Shown here: piece by piece, positions 1-6,203 of the stretch | Position numbering within the stretch: the first letter of the stretch is position 1 | How the letters are laid out: every line of letters begins with the position of its first letter | Assembly: GCA_049976445.1 (NCBI GenBank) | Contig: JBMFIF010000041.1 | Location: 1-16,296, forward strand | Source of the DNA: JAVZOV01 sp049976445 | GTDB lineage: Archaea; Thermoproteota; Thermoprotei; Gearchaeales; WAQG01 | Direction of reading: 5' to 3' | DNA length: 16,296 bases | Notes under the pieces: model-generated | Seen by the model: the letters and a program-made list of their open reading frames with translations, nothing else | Told to the model about the DNA's origin: nothing | The model's database searches: none | Position numbers and translations under genes: made by a program

Positions 1-2
1 CT

Positions 3-374
3 GATTCGATGGAGCCTGTTCTAGCATTTGAAGATTTTGAAATTAAAGTAGGATGGTCTACAAACACTATCAAAGTCTCTCAAAACGAATACCTAGTAGG
101 ATGGCATGGTGAGGGTAAAGATCTCATTTATAGAAACGGATTAGCAATAACAGATAGTGAAGGTAACTTATTGGGAACCACGGATTATGTTTTATCACCA
201 AAAGGCATAATTGAATTTTATGGAGATAGGCCAGGTGTCATTTTTGGATGCGGTCTTATCATATATAAAGAATACGTGTATTGGATAGGAGGAATCTCAG
301 ATTACGCAATTGGGATATTCAGAACTCAACTAGATAAAATTTTCGAGAACATTAGATGGGTTAAAAAGAATTAA
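3..374 (+). CDS. C-terminal part of a GH130-like (former DUF377) glycoside phosphorylase/hydrolase, 5' end outside window
   Basis: The frame is open from the left edge, so the ATG at 9 is probably internal and the gene starts upstream. The visible ~123 residues resemble the last blades of the GH130 five-bladed propeller: W-H-G-E-G-K with a following Y-R-N-G-L-A-I-T-D (family pattern 'iYHG...yr.G.aLLD'), then Y-G-D-R-P-G-V-I-F-G-C-G-L (family 'GdvpnVvFpcG'), a Y-W-I-G-G-I-S-D segment in place of 'YYGAAD', and a final I-G-I-F-R-T-Q-L. GH130 enzymes act on beta-mannosides, usually by phosphorolysis. The substrate cannot be read here because the catalytic Asp region lies upstream. The gene ends about 40 bases before the convergent tRNA. 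The family assignment is by remembered motif similarity only. Confidence 0.6.
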   Translation, partial: DSMEPVLAFEDFEIKVGWSTNTIKVSQNEYLVGWHGEGKDLIYRNGLAITDSEGNLLGTTDYVLSPKGIIEFYGDRPGVIFGCGLIIYKEYVYWIGGISDYAIGIFRTQLDKIFENIRWVKKN

Positions 375-414
375 TAAAAGATAGGTGATGTATTTTTGGC
401 TTGCTCAAGAATTA

Positions 415-499
415 TGCGGGGGGTGGGATTTGAACCCACGCAGCGCTAACGCACAGGGTCCTAAGCCCTGCGCCTTTGACCTGACTCGGCCACCCCCGC
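415..499 (-). tRNA. tRNA-Leu, anticodon UAG
   Basis: On the minus strand the gene folds as a long-variable-arm (class II) tRNA. The 7-bp acceptor stem is GCGGGGG/CCCCCGC (493-499 with 416-422), with A at 415 as discriminator. The D-arm begins GGCCGAG. The anticodon stem CAGGG/CCCTG encloses the loop CTTAGGA, with anticodon UAG at 463-461. The variable arm is about 14 nt (TGCGTTAGCGCTGC, itself able to form a stem). The T-arm is GTGGG-TTCAAAT-CCCAC. The UAG anticodon reads CUA and other CUN Leu codons, and the long variable arm plus A73 agree with Leu identity. No intron is seen and CCA is not encoded (415 is followed by TAA). Confidence 0.96.
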
Positions 500-523
500 T
501 CTATACTTTTTAACAGCTTGTAG

Positions 524-537
524 AATATAAGCTTTTG
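524..537 (-). promoter_or_regulatory. TATA-like promoter of the tRNA-Leu gene
   Basis: Minus-strand sequence CAAAAGCTTATATT lies 25-38 bases upstream of the tRNA 5' end. This is the expected distance for an archaeal TATA/BRE promoter with transcription starting at or near the mature 5' end. It is assigned from spacing and AT-rich consensus only. Confidence 0.5.
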
Positions 538-539
538 AT

Positions 540-740
540 CAGATAAAAAATATCTTCATTACCTTACGTCTAAACTTTTAAATAAGACTTGTTAGAAATT
601 TATTATTCATTCGTAATCTTTTTAGTTATTTTATTATTTTGTTTAGCTTTATCATTTCATACTGAATTTAACTTAATTAAGCATATGTAGTACTCTTTAA
701 AAATATACCAAGATTCAGATATAAGAGTATTTATATAATC
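540..740. other. AT-rich intergenic stretch with no gene seen
   Basis: I see no ORF with a start signal and no RNA fold that I can defend. The end of the stretch (728-739, GTATTTATATAA) is TATA-like on the plus strand and would point into the IS605-like hairpin that follows. Any transcript started there would run antisense to the retropepsin-like gene. Confidence 0.4.
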
Positions 741-775
741 CCTTCCGCCCTAGAAGACGAGGTTTTCATTTTTGT
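741..775 (+). repeat. Degenerate IS200/IS605-like right-end hairpin, copy 1
   Basis: The sequence CCTTCCGCCCTAGAAGACGA followed by GGTTTTCATTTTTGT closely matches 10891-10925 (both contain CCTTCC, a GCC...GAAGA centre and a GTTTTCAT tail). Established pattern: many archaeal IS200/IS605 (tnpB) elements end in a short hairpin of the form CGCCCTGAAGGGCG followed by AGGTTTTC. This copy keeps the layout, but the stem is decayed (CGCCC against GACGA). No tnpA or tnpB lies beside it, so it is either a remnant, a solo end, or a small RNA sequence derived from one. Confidence 0.5.
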
Positions 776-804
776 AATTTTTTAATGTTTCATTTTCCAT
801 TACT

Positions 805-1218
805 TTATGATGTGCAACTTCGTCTAATTATAGTAGGTGGATCGTTAATATGTCTCCAAAGTCCTTTTTTAAAACTTATGACTACTATGCCTAGTTCATC
901 TATTGTCGCATCTGTTATTAGTGGTTCTGTTAAATTTTCATCGACTGCAAGAAATGCAAGAGTATTAGAAATTGATTCATCTTTTTCATCGAGTAGTTCA
1001 ATTTTTATTTTCTCTTTTGATATTAGGTTATGAGTTTTACCTGATGCTAACTCAACCTCTATTATATCGAAACTATTTGATAATAATCCTAATTCTTCGG
1101 CATCCTCAGGTCTTAAAACTATAACTGGTTCGTCACTTTCTGCACCACCATTAACTAAGACAATAAATGTTTTTGACCTGCTTTCCCATGTTACTTTAAT
1201 TTTTACTCGTACAGCCAA
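805..1218 (-). CDS. Retropepsin-like (clan AA aspartic protease fold) protein, catalytic Asp replaced
   Basis: The 137-residue protein has the layout of archaeal single-domain retropepsin-like proteins. A beta hairpin leads to the active-site-like turn V-N23-G-G-A26, then V-I-V-L-R-P-E-D-A-E-E-L-G-L (family '..vv...A..LGL'), a strand with A-S-G-K-T (residues 58-62, family 'a.G'), and a second-half I-T-D-A-T-I-D-E-L-G-I (101-111, flap/'l.G...L..LG' position). It ends G-L-W-R near residue 119, a tail I associate with archaeal members. The family's D-T/S-G-A is N-G-G-A here, so the catalytic Asp appears to be Asn and protease activity is doubtful. The start is TTG at 1218, preceded by AAGGTGTGAT (1221-1230) as SD. 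The gene follows the 44-residue gene by 3 bases, so the two are probably co-translated. A binding or sensor role is an inference. Confidence 0.6.
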   Translation of the reverse strand: MAVRVKIKVTWESRSKTFIVLVNGGAESDEPVIVLRPEDAEELGLLSNSFDIIEVELASGKTHNLISKEKIKIELLDEKDESISNTLAFLAVDENLTEPLITDATIDELGIVVISFKKGLWRHINDPPTIIRRSCTS

Positions 1219-1221
1219 CTA

Positions 1222-1356
1222 TCACACCTTGACCACATATCTTTTAATGATTTTATATTTTCCATACTTTAACTTTTTATCTTTTAAAACTTTGAGATTT
1301 TTTTCCATAATAATCGCTAATGTTTTCTCACCAAGAATAAATTTTATTTTACCCAA
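1222..1356 (-). CDS. Small basic protein of 44 residues upstream of the retropepsin-like gene
   Basis: This short gene starts at TTG 1356 with a perfect SD, GGTGAT, at 1363-1368 (6-base spacing). It ends at TGA 1222-1224, 3 bases before the TTG of the retropepsin-like gene, and its last codons supply that gene's SD (AAGGTGTGAT). The product begins M-G-K-I-K-F-I-L-G-E-K and ends K-R-Y-V-V-K-V. It is Lys-rich with alternating hydrophobic positions, suggesting a small beta-rich fold. It has no Cys, no membrane segment and no signal peptide. I do not recognise the family. The case for a real gene rests on the SD, the near-overlapping junction and the TATA box about 40 bases upstream. Function is unknown. 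It could be a partner or inhibitor of its neighbour. Confidence 0.55.
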   Translation of the reverse strand: MGKIKFILGEKTLAIIMEKNLKVLKDKKLKYGKYKIIKRYVVKV

Positions 1357-1390
1357 ATTGTTATCACCAGATTTTATAAATGCTTCTGTT

Positions 1391-1402
1391 ATTTAAATAT
1401 AC
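1391..1402 (-). promoter_or_regulatory. TATA-like promoter of the two-gene minus-strand unit
   Basis: Minus strand GTATATTTAAAT lies 35-46 bases before the TTG at 1356, which leaves room for a short leader carrying the SD at 1363-1368. The core TATTTAAAT/ATTTAAATA is nearly symmetrical, so it might also serve the plus strand. Confidence 0.45.
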
Positions 1403-1673
1403 TGCTTTCAGGAGTTGCTTCATAATCCTAATGAATAAGCTTACAATTATTCGAGTATCGATTCTGATAATGTTATACACGATAATTGCAGGTTAGTATA
1501 TGTTTCTCACCGTTAAATGAGTAGATAAAATAATAGATTAACAGAATTATTTCTAATGGAAAAATTGTAGGGATAATTGCTTTAGAGATTTGATGAAAGT
1601 TCTTAATGATAACTCATTTGTGCTATGAGATGAAAATATAAGGCAGAATTAGATTAAATATTATGAGTACAGT
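1403..1673. other. Intergenic stretch with no confident gene
   Basis: It contains only a 21-codon hydrophobic ORF (1431-1496, plus) without a well-placed SD, plus AT-rich sequence. I found no hairpin, repeat or RNA motif strong enough to annotate. Confidence 0.4.
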
Positions 1674-1892
1674 ATGAGTCGTCTTGTTAGGGAGTGGCTT
1701 ATGAATCTTGGATTGTTTTATGAAACTACACATGAGGATAGGTTAGAGATAGATAGGGAAATTGAGAGAAGGACTGGTATGAACTGTGATGAAGCTTTGA
1801 TGAGAGGCTTAATAAGTATAAATGAATTTTTAGAGATAGTTAATATGATTTTAAAGAGGAAAAAAGCTCGTGCACCGTTGTATCAAGTTTAG
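1674..1892 (+). CDS. Small protein of unknown function, 72 residues
   Basis: An ORF of 72 codons. It is bounded upstream by an in-frame TAG at 1650-1652, so ATG 1674 is the only ATG start. No clear SD precedes it. A TATA-like stretch (GATTAAATATTATG, 1652-1665) lies only about 10-20 bases upstream, which is too close for a standard promoter. The product is charged and probably all-helical: R-E-W-L-M-N-L-G-L-F-Y near the N-terminus, D-R-E-I-E-R-R-T-G-M in the middle, I-N-E-F-L-E-I-V-N-M-I-L-K-R-K-K at the end. No domain is recognised. Codon use (AGA/AGG Arg, T-rich) resembles the next gene. It lies about 80 bases before the phosphohexomutase gene on the same strand but is probably transcribed separately. 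Confidence 0.45.
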   Translation: MSRLVREWLMNLGLFYETTHEDRLEIDREIERRTGMNCDEALMRGLISINEFLEIVNMILKRKKARAPLYQV

Positions 1893-1936
1893 CTATCGAT
1901 CTTCTAATCATTATGGGCATAGTGATATAGGATAAG

Positions 1937-1946
1937 TTTTAAGTTA
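1937..1946 (+). promoter_or_regulatory. TATA-like promoter of the phosphohexomutase-DP1 pair
   Basis: TTTTAAGTTA, preceded by the purine-rich GATAAG, lies 29-38 bases before the ATG at 1975. That suits a transcript with a very short or no leader. It is placed by spacing and consensus only. Confidence 0.4.
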
Positions 1947-1974
1947 TTGTAATTTTATTATAGTAGGGAACAAA

Positions 1975-3315
1975 ATGCTATTTGGTACCTCTGGTATAAG
2001 AGGAGTGTATCCATTTCAAATTTCTAATAGTTTAGCTGTGAAATTGGGTTTTGCTGTTGCTAGTTATGTGAATCGTGGTTTTATTGTTGTTGGGTGGGAT
2101 GGTCGTAATACTTCAAGACTTCTTGGAACGTCCATCATTTCTGGTATTAATAGTGCTGGATTAGATGCTATTGCTGTTGGCATGGTTCCTACACCTGTGC
2201 TAGCATATTCTGTCAGATATTTTGGTGCTTCAGGAGGTGTTATGGTTACTGCTAGTCATAATCCGCCAGAGTTTAATGGGTTTAAGGTTTATTTTAGTGG
2301 TGGTAGAGAAAGTATAGAAAATGAGGAACAAGCTATAGAATCAATCATGAATGAATTTGGTAGTGATTCCCATAACGAATATGGTAGAGTTGAGTTTCGT
2401 AGTATATCGTATGCTTATATTAAAGATTTGTATAATACATTATTTACTAAAAAGTTATGGAAGCCTAGAATAATTATTGATTGTGGAGGAGGCGTTGCCG
2501 GTCTATATACTCCTAGAGTTCTTAGTATGCTGTCTGATGCATATGTCATAAATGATTATGTTGATCCATTTTTTAGTGGACGTGAAGCTGAGCCTAGACC
2601 TGATGTCTTATTGCGCTTTTCTAAAGGTGTTGTGAGTTTAGGTTTTGATATTGGGTTGGCTCATGATGGAGATGGAGACAGGTTAGCTGTTATTGATGAA
2701 AACGGAAATTTTGTTGATATGAGTACTATAATTGCTTTAATGGCTAAGAGGAAAGTTGAGGAAAATGGTGGTGGTATTGTAGTTGTTTCTGTCGATACTT
2801 CAATGTCTGTTAGGGAAGTTGTTGAACATGCAGGTGGTCATGTTGAAGTTACGAAGCTTGGTAAAACTCATGCAAAATTGCGTTCTGGAGTTGTGCTTGC
2901 AGCTGAGCCTTGGAAAATTATCGATCCTTCATGGGGTTTTTGGCAAGACGGTATTTATGCCGCTGGACAGTTAATTAGATTTATAACTTCCAAAGGGAAA
3001 CGATTAAGGCAAATTCTAGATGAGGAAAAAATACCAATCTATCCTGGTGTCAGATTAAGTTTTTATCATAATAATCTTAAGAGAGATGCTTTTATGGAGT
3101 TTGTCAAAGAGAATTTACCGTCTGCATTTAAAGATGTTATGAATGTTATCGATATTGATGGAATAAAAGTCGAGACAAAGCGGGGATGGGCCCTTGTAAG
3201 AGTTTCAGGGACGGAACCCAAAATTCGCTTATACGCTGAAGGTTTTACTGTTGAAGATTTAGAATATATTGTGAAAGTTTCACGAGAAATAATAGAAAAA
3301 GGATTAGGGAAATAA
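1975..3315 (+). CDS. glmM: Phosphohexomutase (phosphoglucosamine/phosphomannomutase family)
   Basis: The 446-residue length and four-domain layout fit the alpha-D-phosphohexomutase family, which interconverts hexose 6- and 1-phosphates (GlcN-6-P/GlcN-1-P or Man-6-P/Man-1-P) for nucleotide-sugar synthesis in the cytoplasm. Visible motifs: N-terminal F-G-T-S-G-I-R-G; phosphoserine loop T-A-S94-H-N-P; Mg loop D231-G-D-G-D-R236; and domain-4 phosphate loop R-V-S-G-T-E-P-K-I-R (409-418). The sugar-specificity loop, usually G-E-x-S/N-G-H/G, reads A-A-E311-P-W-K here, so it keeps the Glu but not the rest, and substrate choice (GlcN, Glc or Man) cannot be set. The symbol is therefore tentative. The start is supported because F-G-T-S-G follows directly. 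DP1 begins 15 bases after the stop, so the two genes are probably co-transcribed. Coding strand is strikingly G/T-rich. Confidence 0.85.
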   Translation: MLFGTSGIRGVYPFQISNSLAVKLGFAVASYVNRGFIVVGWDGRNTSRLLGTSIISGINSAGLDAIAVGMVPTPVLAYSVRYFGASGGVMVTASHNPPEFNGFKVYFSGGRESIENEEQAIESIMNEFGSDSHNEYGRVEFRSISYAYIKDLYNTLFTKKLWKPRIIIDCGGGVAGLYTPRVLSMLSDAYVINDYVDPFFSGREAEPRPDVLLRFSKGVVSLGFDIGLAHDGDGDRLAVIDENGNFVDMSTIIALMAKRKVEENGGGIVVVSVDTSMSVREVVEHAGGHVEVTKLGKTHAKLRSGVVLAAEPWKIIDPSWGFWQDGIYAAGQLIRFITSKGKRLRQILDEEKIPIYPGVRLSFYHNNLKRDAFMEFVKENLPSAFKDVMNVIDIDGIKVETKRGWALVRVSGTEPKIRLYAEGFTVEDLEYIVKVSREIIEKGLGK

Positions 3316-3330
3316 TTATGGTGTGCTAAA

Positions 3331-4857
3331 TTGAGTGTTGAACGAATTGTTAGAAAATTTAAAGATTCTGGTTATCTGGTCTCTCCTGAAGCCATTAAAT
3401 TAATTATGAATAGTCCAGACGTTGATAGTGTAATAGAAGTGATTCTAAAATATTTGGATAGTGTCAGTCCGAAACCTATTGTGATCAATGCATCTCACAT
3501 TAATAGTGCACTTGCATCGGTCATCTCTGAAAATAAAAAAATGACTATAAGAGAGTTAGTGAGTGAGCACATTGGTTTTGAAATTAAGTTTACATTTATG
3601 GGTTATAAGGTTGATAGATCTATAAAGCTTGTTGATGGATATGCACGTTTACTTATTGACAGATATCAGAAGCTAAAAAGGATTCTTCTTGAAAGACCTG
3701 ATATGCATTATGCCGTGTCATTGAAGGATATTAAGAAAGGTGTTAAAAGGTTTTTTGAGAATGAAACGTCTCAGCAAAGGAAGATTGCAACATATGGTCT
3801 TGTATTATCTGTTACAAGAAATAGTAAAAAAGTTGAGATTATTCTTGAAGATATAGCTGTTGAAAGTAAAGGAAGTGGAACTGTTAATAGGATTACTGTT
3901 GAAATTCCGTCAACATCTCAAGCATTTAAAAAGGCTATGTGGATAGCGGAGAATGAAGTTATTGGTGTAGTGGGCGTTTTAAATAATGATAAGTTCGAAG
4001 TTGAGGATATACTTTTGCCTGGTATAACACTAAAACCTATTAGAAGACCAAGTGATGATCTTTATGTTGCTTTTCTTTCAGATCTTCATGTTGGAAGTTT
4101 AAAGTTCGTTGAAAATCGCTTTAAAGCATTTATTAATACTGTACAAGGTAATACTGATGATCCTAAGCTTAAAAATATTATTAAGAAATTACGTTTTATA
4201 ATCATAGCTGGAGATTTGATTGATGGATTCGGTGTGTATAGGGGTCAAGAAAAAGAACTACTAACGATAGATGTTGAAGAACAGTACAAAATGTTAGCTG
4301 AACTTCTCTCTGGTATTCCTGAGGACATAAACATTTTCTTGATACCTGGTGAACATGATGTTTCTGGACTGTATGTTCCATCGCAACCTATTCCTAGGGA
4401 GTTTGCTCAAAAACTTTATTCTATGAAGAATGTTCATATGCTAGGTGATCCTAGTTTTATTAGGATCTCTGGTGTTGATATACTAGTTTCTCATGGTAGA
4501 GGGCTTGATGATGCTATAGAACTGTATACATTAAAAGGTTTGACAAGTGAAGGTATTATCGATGCAATGGAATCACTCCTACTTCGTAGGGAATTGGTAA
4601 TTCCCATTAATAGCAAGGTTATTGTTGCTCCATATCCTCATGATTTCAATGTAATAACAATCATGCCTGATATAATGCATATGGGGCATGTCCATATAGC
4701 AGCAGCTGCCAAGTTATATAAGAATATTTTATTAATAAATAGCGGATCATGGCAAGAACAATCAATTAAACAAAGAATGAAAGGACTAAATCCATCAGTT
4801 GGAACGTGTTATTTTGTTAATCTTAAGGATATGAATTTAGTAAAAGTTGTATTTTAA
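3331..4857 (+). CDS. polB: DNA polymerase D small subunit DP1 (Mre11-like phosphoesterase subunit)
   Basis: DP1 partners the large catalytic subunit DP2 in the archaeal replicative polymerase PolD and supplies the 3'-5' proofreading exonuclease. The 508-residue protein shows an N-terminal region (about 1-60) like the DP1 helical domain, a linker, an OB-fold region (about 150-235), then a calcineurin-like phosphoesterase domain. Motifs in the last are S-D251-L-H253-V-G, A-G-D295-L-I-D-G, P-G-E341-H342-D343, S-H388-G-R-G, G-H453-V-H455 and N-S-G-S-W-Q. Motif III is normally G-N-H-D, so the Asn appears replaced by Glu here (family knowledge from memory). The start is TTG 3331, the only in-frame start after the previous stop, with a partial SD GGTGTG at 3320-3325. 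DP2 is not in the window. It is shorter than Pyrococcus DP1 because the N-terminal linker is short. Confidence 0.9.
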   Translation: MSVERIVRKFKDSGYLVSPEAIKLIMNSPDVDSVIEVILKYLDSVSPKPIVINASHINSALASVISENKKMTIRELVSEHIGFEIKFTFMGYKVDRSIKLVDGYARLLIDRYQKLKRILLERPDMHYAVSLKDIKKGVKRFFENETSQQRKIATYGLVLSVTRNSKKVEIILEDIAVESKGSGTVNRITVEIPSTSQAFKKAMWIAENEVIGVVGVLNNDKFEVEDILLPGITLKPIRRPSDDLYVAFLSDLHVGSLKFVENRFKAFINTVQGNTDDPKLKNIIKKLRFIIIAGDLIDGFGVYRGQEKELLTIDVEEQYKMLAELLSGIPEDINIFLIPGEHDVSGLYVPSQPIPREFAQKLYSMKNVHMLGDPSFIRISGVDILVSHGRGLDDAIELYTLKGLTSEGIIDAMESLLLRRELVIPINSKVIVAPYPHDFNVITIMPDIMHMGHVHIAAAAKLYKNILLINSGSWQEQSIKQRMKGLNPSVGTCYFVNLKDMNLVKVVF

Positions 4858-4901
4858 ATTCTTCATCATGTTTATTTACAATTAGTAAAAAATATTTACC
4901 C

Positions 4902-4907
4902 TTTTTT
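4902..4907 (+). terminator. T-run terminator after the phosphohexomutase-DP1 genes
   Basis: A T6 run lies 45 bases after the DP1 stop, within an 86-base AT-rich gap. Archaeal RNA polymerase commonly terminates at such runs. Support is limited to position and composition. Confidence 0.4.
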
Positions 4908-4943
4908 AATTTAACATAATGAAAAATTTCAGGAGGCATCTAA

Positions 4944-6203
4944 ATGGCGTTCTTTGCGGACAGAGAAATATTGATAGGTAAATACAAGCACGCTGCATAC
5001 AAACCATGTTATTGGTTTGAACAGAGTCTCAGAACTGGTGGTAGAAGGATGTGCTATAAATCACCTTTCGGAATAAAAAGTCATCTTTGCATACAATCAA
5101 CAACTTATAAAGGTTGTAATCTTCAATGCGTTTTCTGCTGGAGGAATGTAGAAGCCAGAGAACGATCCTATAGATTTTTTGATGAACCAGAGGAAATAGT
5201 CAACAATCTCATCAAGAACCAAGTATTAATTGTCACAGAAAGTCTAAAAAAATCCTTGGAAAATTATGAAAACATGATTTTAATAGTAAAAACACTTTCA
5301 AATTTTGATGAACCAATAGGTGTTAACGAAATAAGCAGCATGATTACTATATCACGTACAAAAATTAAGGGCGCATTAGTTGATTTAACTAATGCTGGTA
5401 TTGTTAAAAAGATTGATAAAAAATATCTACTTGATAAACTAATATCACGAAATCTAACTTATGATGATGCACGTGCAATTATTGAAAAATACGTTGCATC
5501 ACGTGATGATATTTTAAGAGTTCACAAAGAAGCTATGCATCCTAAACATGTAGCCATATCATATGATGGTGAACCTATAATGTATCCTAGAATAGGAGAG
5601 GTTATAGCTGAATTTCGAAAAAGAGGTATCTCAACGTTCTTAGTTACCAATGGAACATTTCCTGAAAGAATAGAAGAGTTATGGAAAAATGGTAATCTAC
5701 CTACTCAGCTTTATGTTACTCTACCGGCCCCAGATCCAGAAACTTACATGAAAGTAACTTCAACAGTTTATCCACGCATGAAATCATCTTATGCACATTG
5801 GGAACGATTAAACAAAACTCTTGAAATGTTAGGAAAATTACCTTGCAGAACTGTAATACGAATAACAGCCGTCAAGGGTGTCAACATGATAAATCCTGAA
5901 GGATATAGAAAGTTAGTTTTAAAATCTAATCCAAACTTTTTAGAGATCAAAGGTTTTGCGATAAGTGGATATGCATCAAGGATAAGCATAAGACTTGGTG
6001 TTCACCAACCAAATTATAATGATCCTACATTAATGAAGGAAGCATTAATGTACAGTCCTACTCATGAAGAAATACTTGATTTCGCTAGGCAAGTTTCCAA
6101 TGATTGGCAAACATTTCCTTTAGTTTCTCAACAATCGGAGAGTAGTGAAGTGCTTATGGCTGTTAACTGGAAAGATCTTCAAAAAATAGAAATTCCAGAA
6201 TAG
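4944..6203 (+). CDS. taw1: TYW1/Taw1-type radical SAM tRNA 4-demethylwyosine synthase with an inserted winged-helix domain
   Basis: Taw1 condenses N1-methylguanosine-37 of tRNA-Phe with pyruvate to form the tricyclic wyosine base. The radical SAM cluster motif C57-x3-C61-x2-C64 (C-N-L-Q-C-V-F-C-W-R) is intact. Three upstream Cys (21, 36, 48) match the family's second 4Fe-4S site. Further family blocks: M-H-P-K-H-V-A-I-S-Y-D-G-E-P (about 197-210), F-L-V-T-N-G-T and P-T-Q-L-Y-V-T-L. At about 419 residues it is some 80 longer than usual. The extra part lies near residues 100-190, between the P-E-E-I-V helix and the A-M-H-P-K-H block. It looks like a winged helix: V-N-E-I-S, I-S-R-T-K-I-K-G-A-L, L-T-N-A-G-I-V-K-K. 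A strong SD AGGAGG at 4931-4936 supports ATG 4944. The coding strand is A/C-rich, unlike the two preceding genes. Confidence 0.88.
   Translation: MAFFADREILIGKYKHAAYKPCYWFEQSLRTGGRRMCYKSPFGIKSHLCIQSTTYKGCNLQCVFCWRNVEARERSYRFFDEPEEIVNNLIKNQVLIVTESLKKSLENYENMILIVKTLSNFDEPIGVNEISSMITISRTKIKGALVDLTNAGIVKKIDKKYLLDKLISRNLTYDDARAIIEKYVASRDDILRVHKEAMHPKHVAISYDGEPIMYPRIGEVIAEFRKRGISTFLVTNGTFPERIEELWKNGNLPTQLYVTLPAPDPETYMKVTSTVYPRMKSSYAHWERLNKTLEMLGKLPCRTVIRITAVKGVNMINPEGYRKLVLKSNPNFLEIKGFAISGYASRISIRLGVHQPNYNDPTLMKEALMYSPTHEEILDFARQVSNDWQTFPLVSQQSESSEVLMAVNWKDLQKIEIPE

Noticed and set aside
785..1033. Plus-strand 82-codon ORF opposite the retropepsin-like gene
   Set aside because: It is antisense to a gene with a recognisable fold and SD. 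Its Ser/Phe-rich product is a typical shadow of the opposite strand.
1431..1496. 21-codon hydrophobic ORF (starts M-N-K-L-T-I-I-R)
   Set aside because: It could be a tiny membrane peptide near a symmetrical TATA box, but the nearest SD-like GGAG is 16 bases away and the length gives no statistical support.
1590..1650. Possible C/D-box small RNA (TGATGA and TGAGATGA repeats)
   Set aside because: There is no CTGA D box at the right spacing and no terminal stem.
2783..2974. ORF of 63 codons inside the phosphohexomutase gene
   Set aside because: It is an alternative frame of a well-supported gene with no start signal.
4858..4943. Replication origin beside DP1
   Set aside because: DP1 lies near the origin in some archaea, but no origin-recognition-box repeats are visible, no orc1/cdc6 gene is present, and the skew direction fits a terminus-type switch, not an origin.
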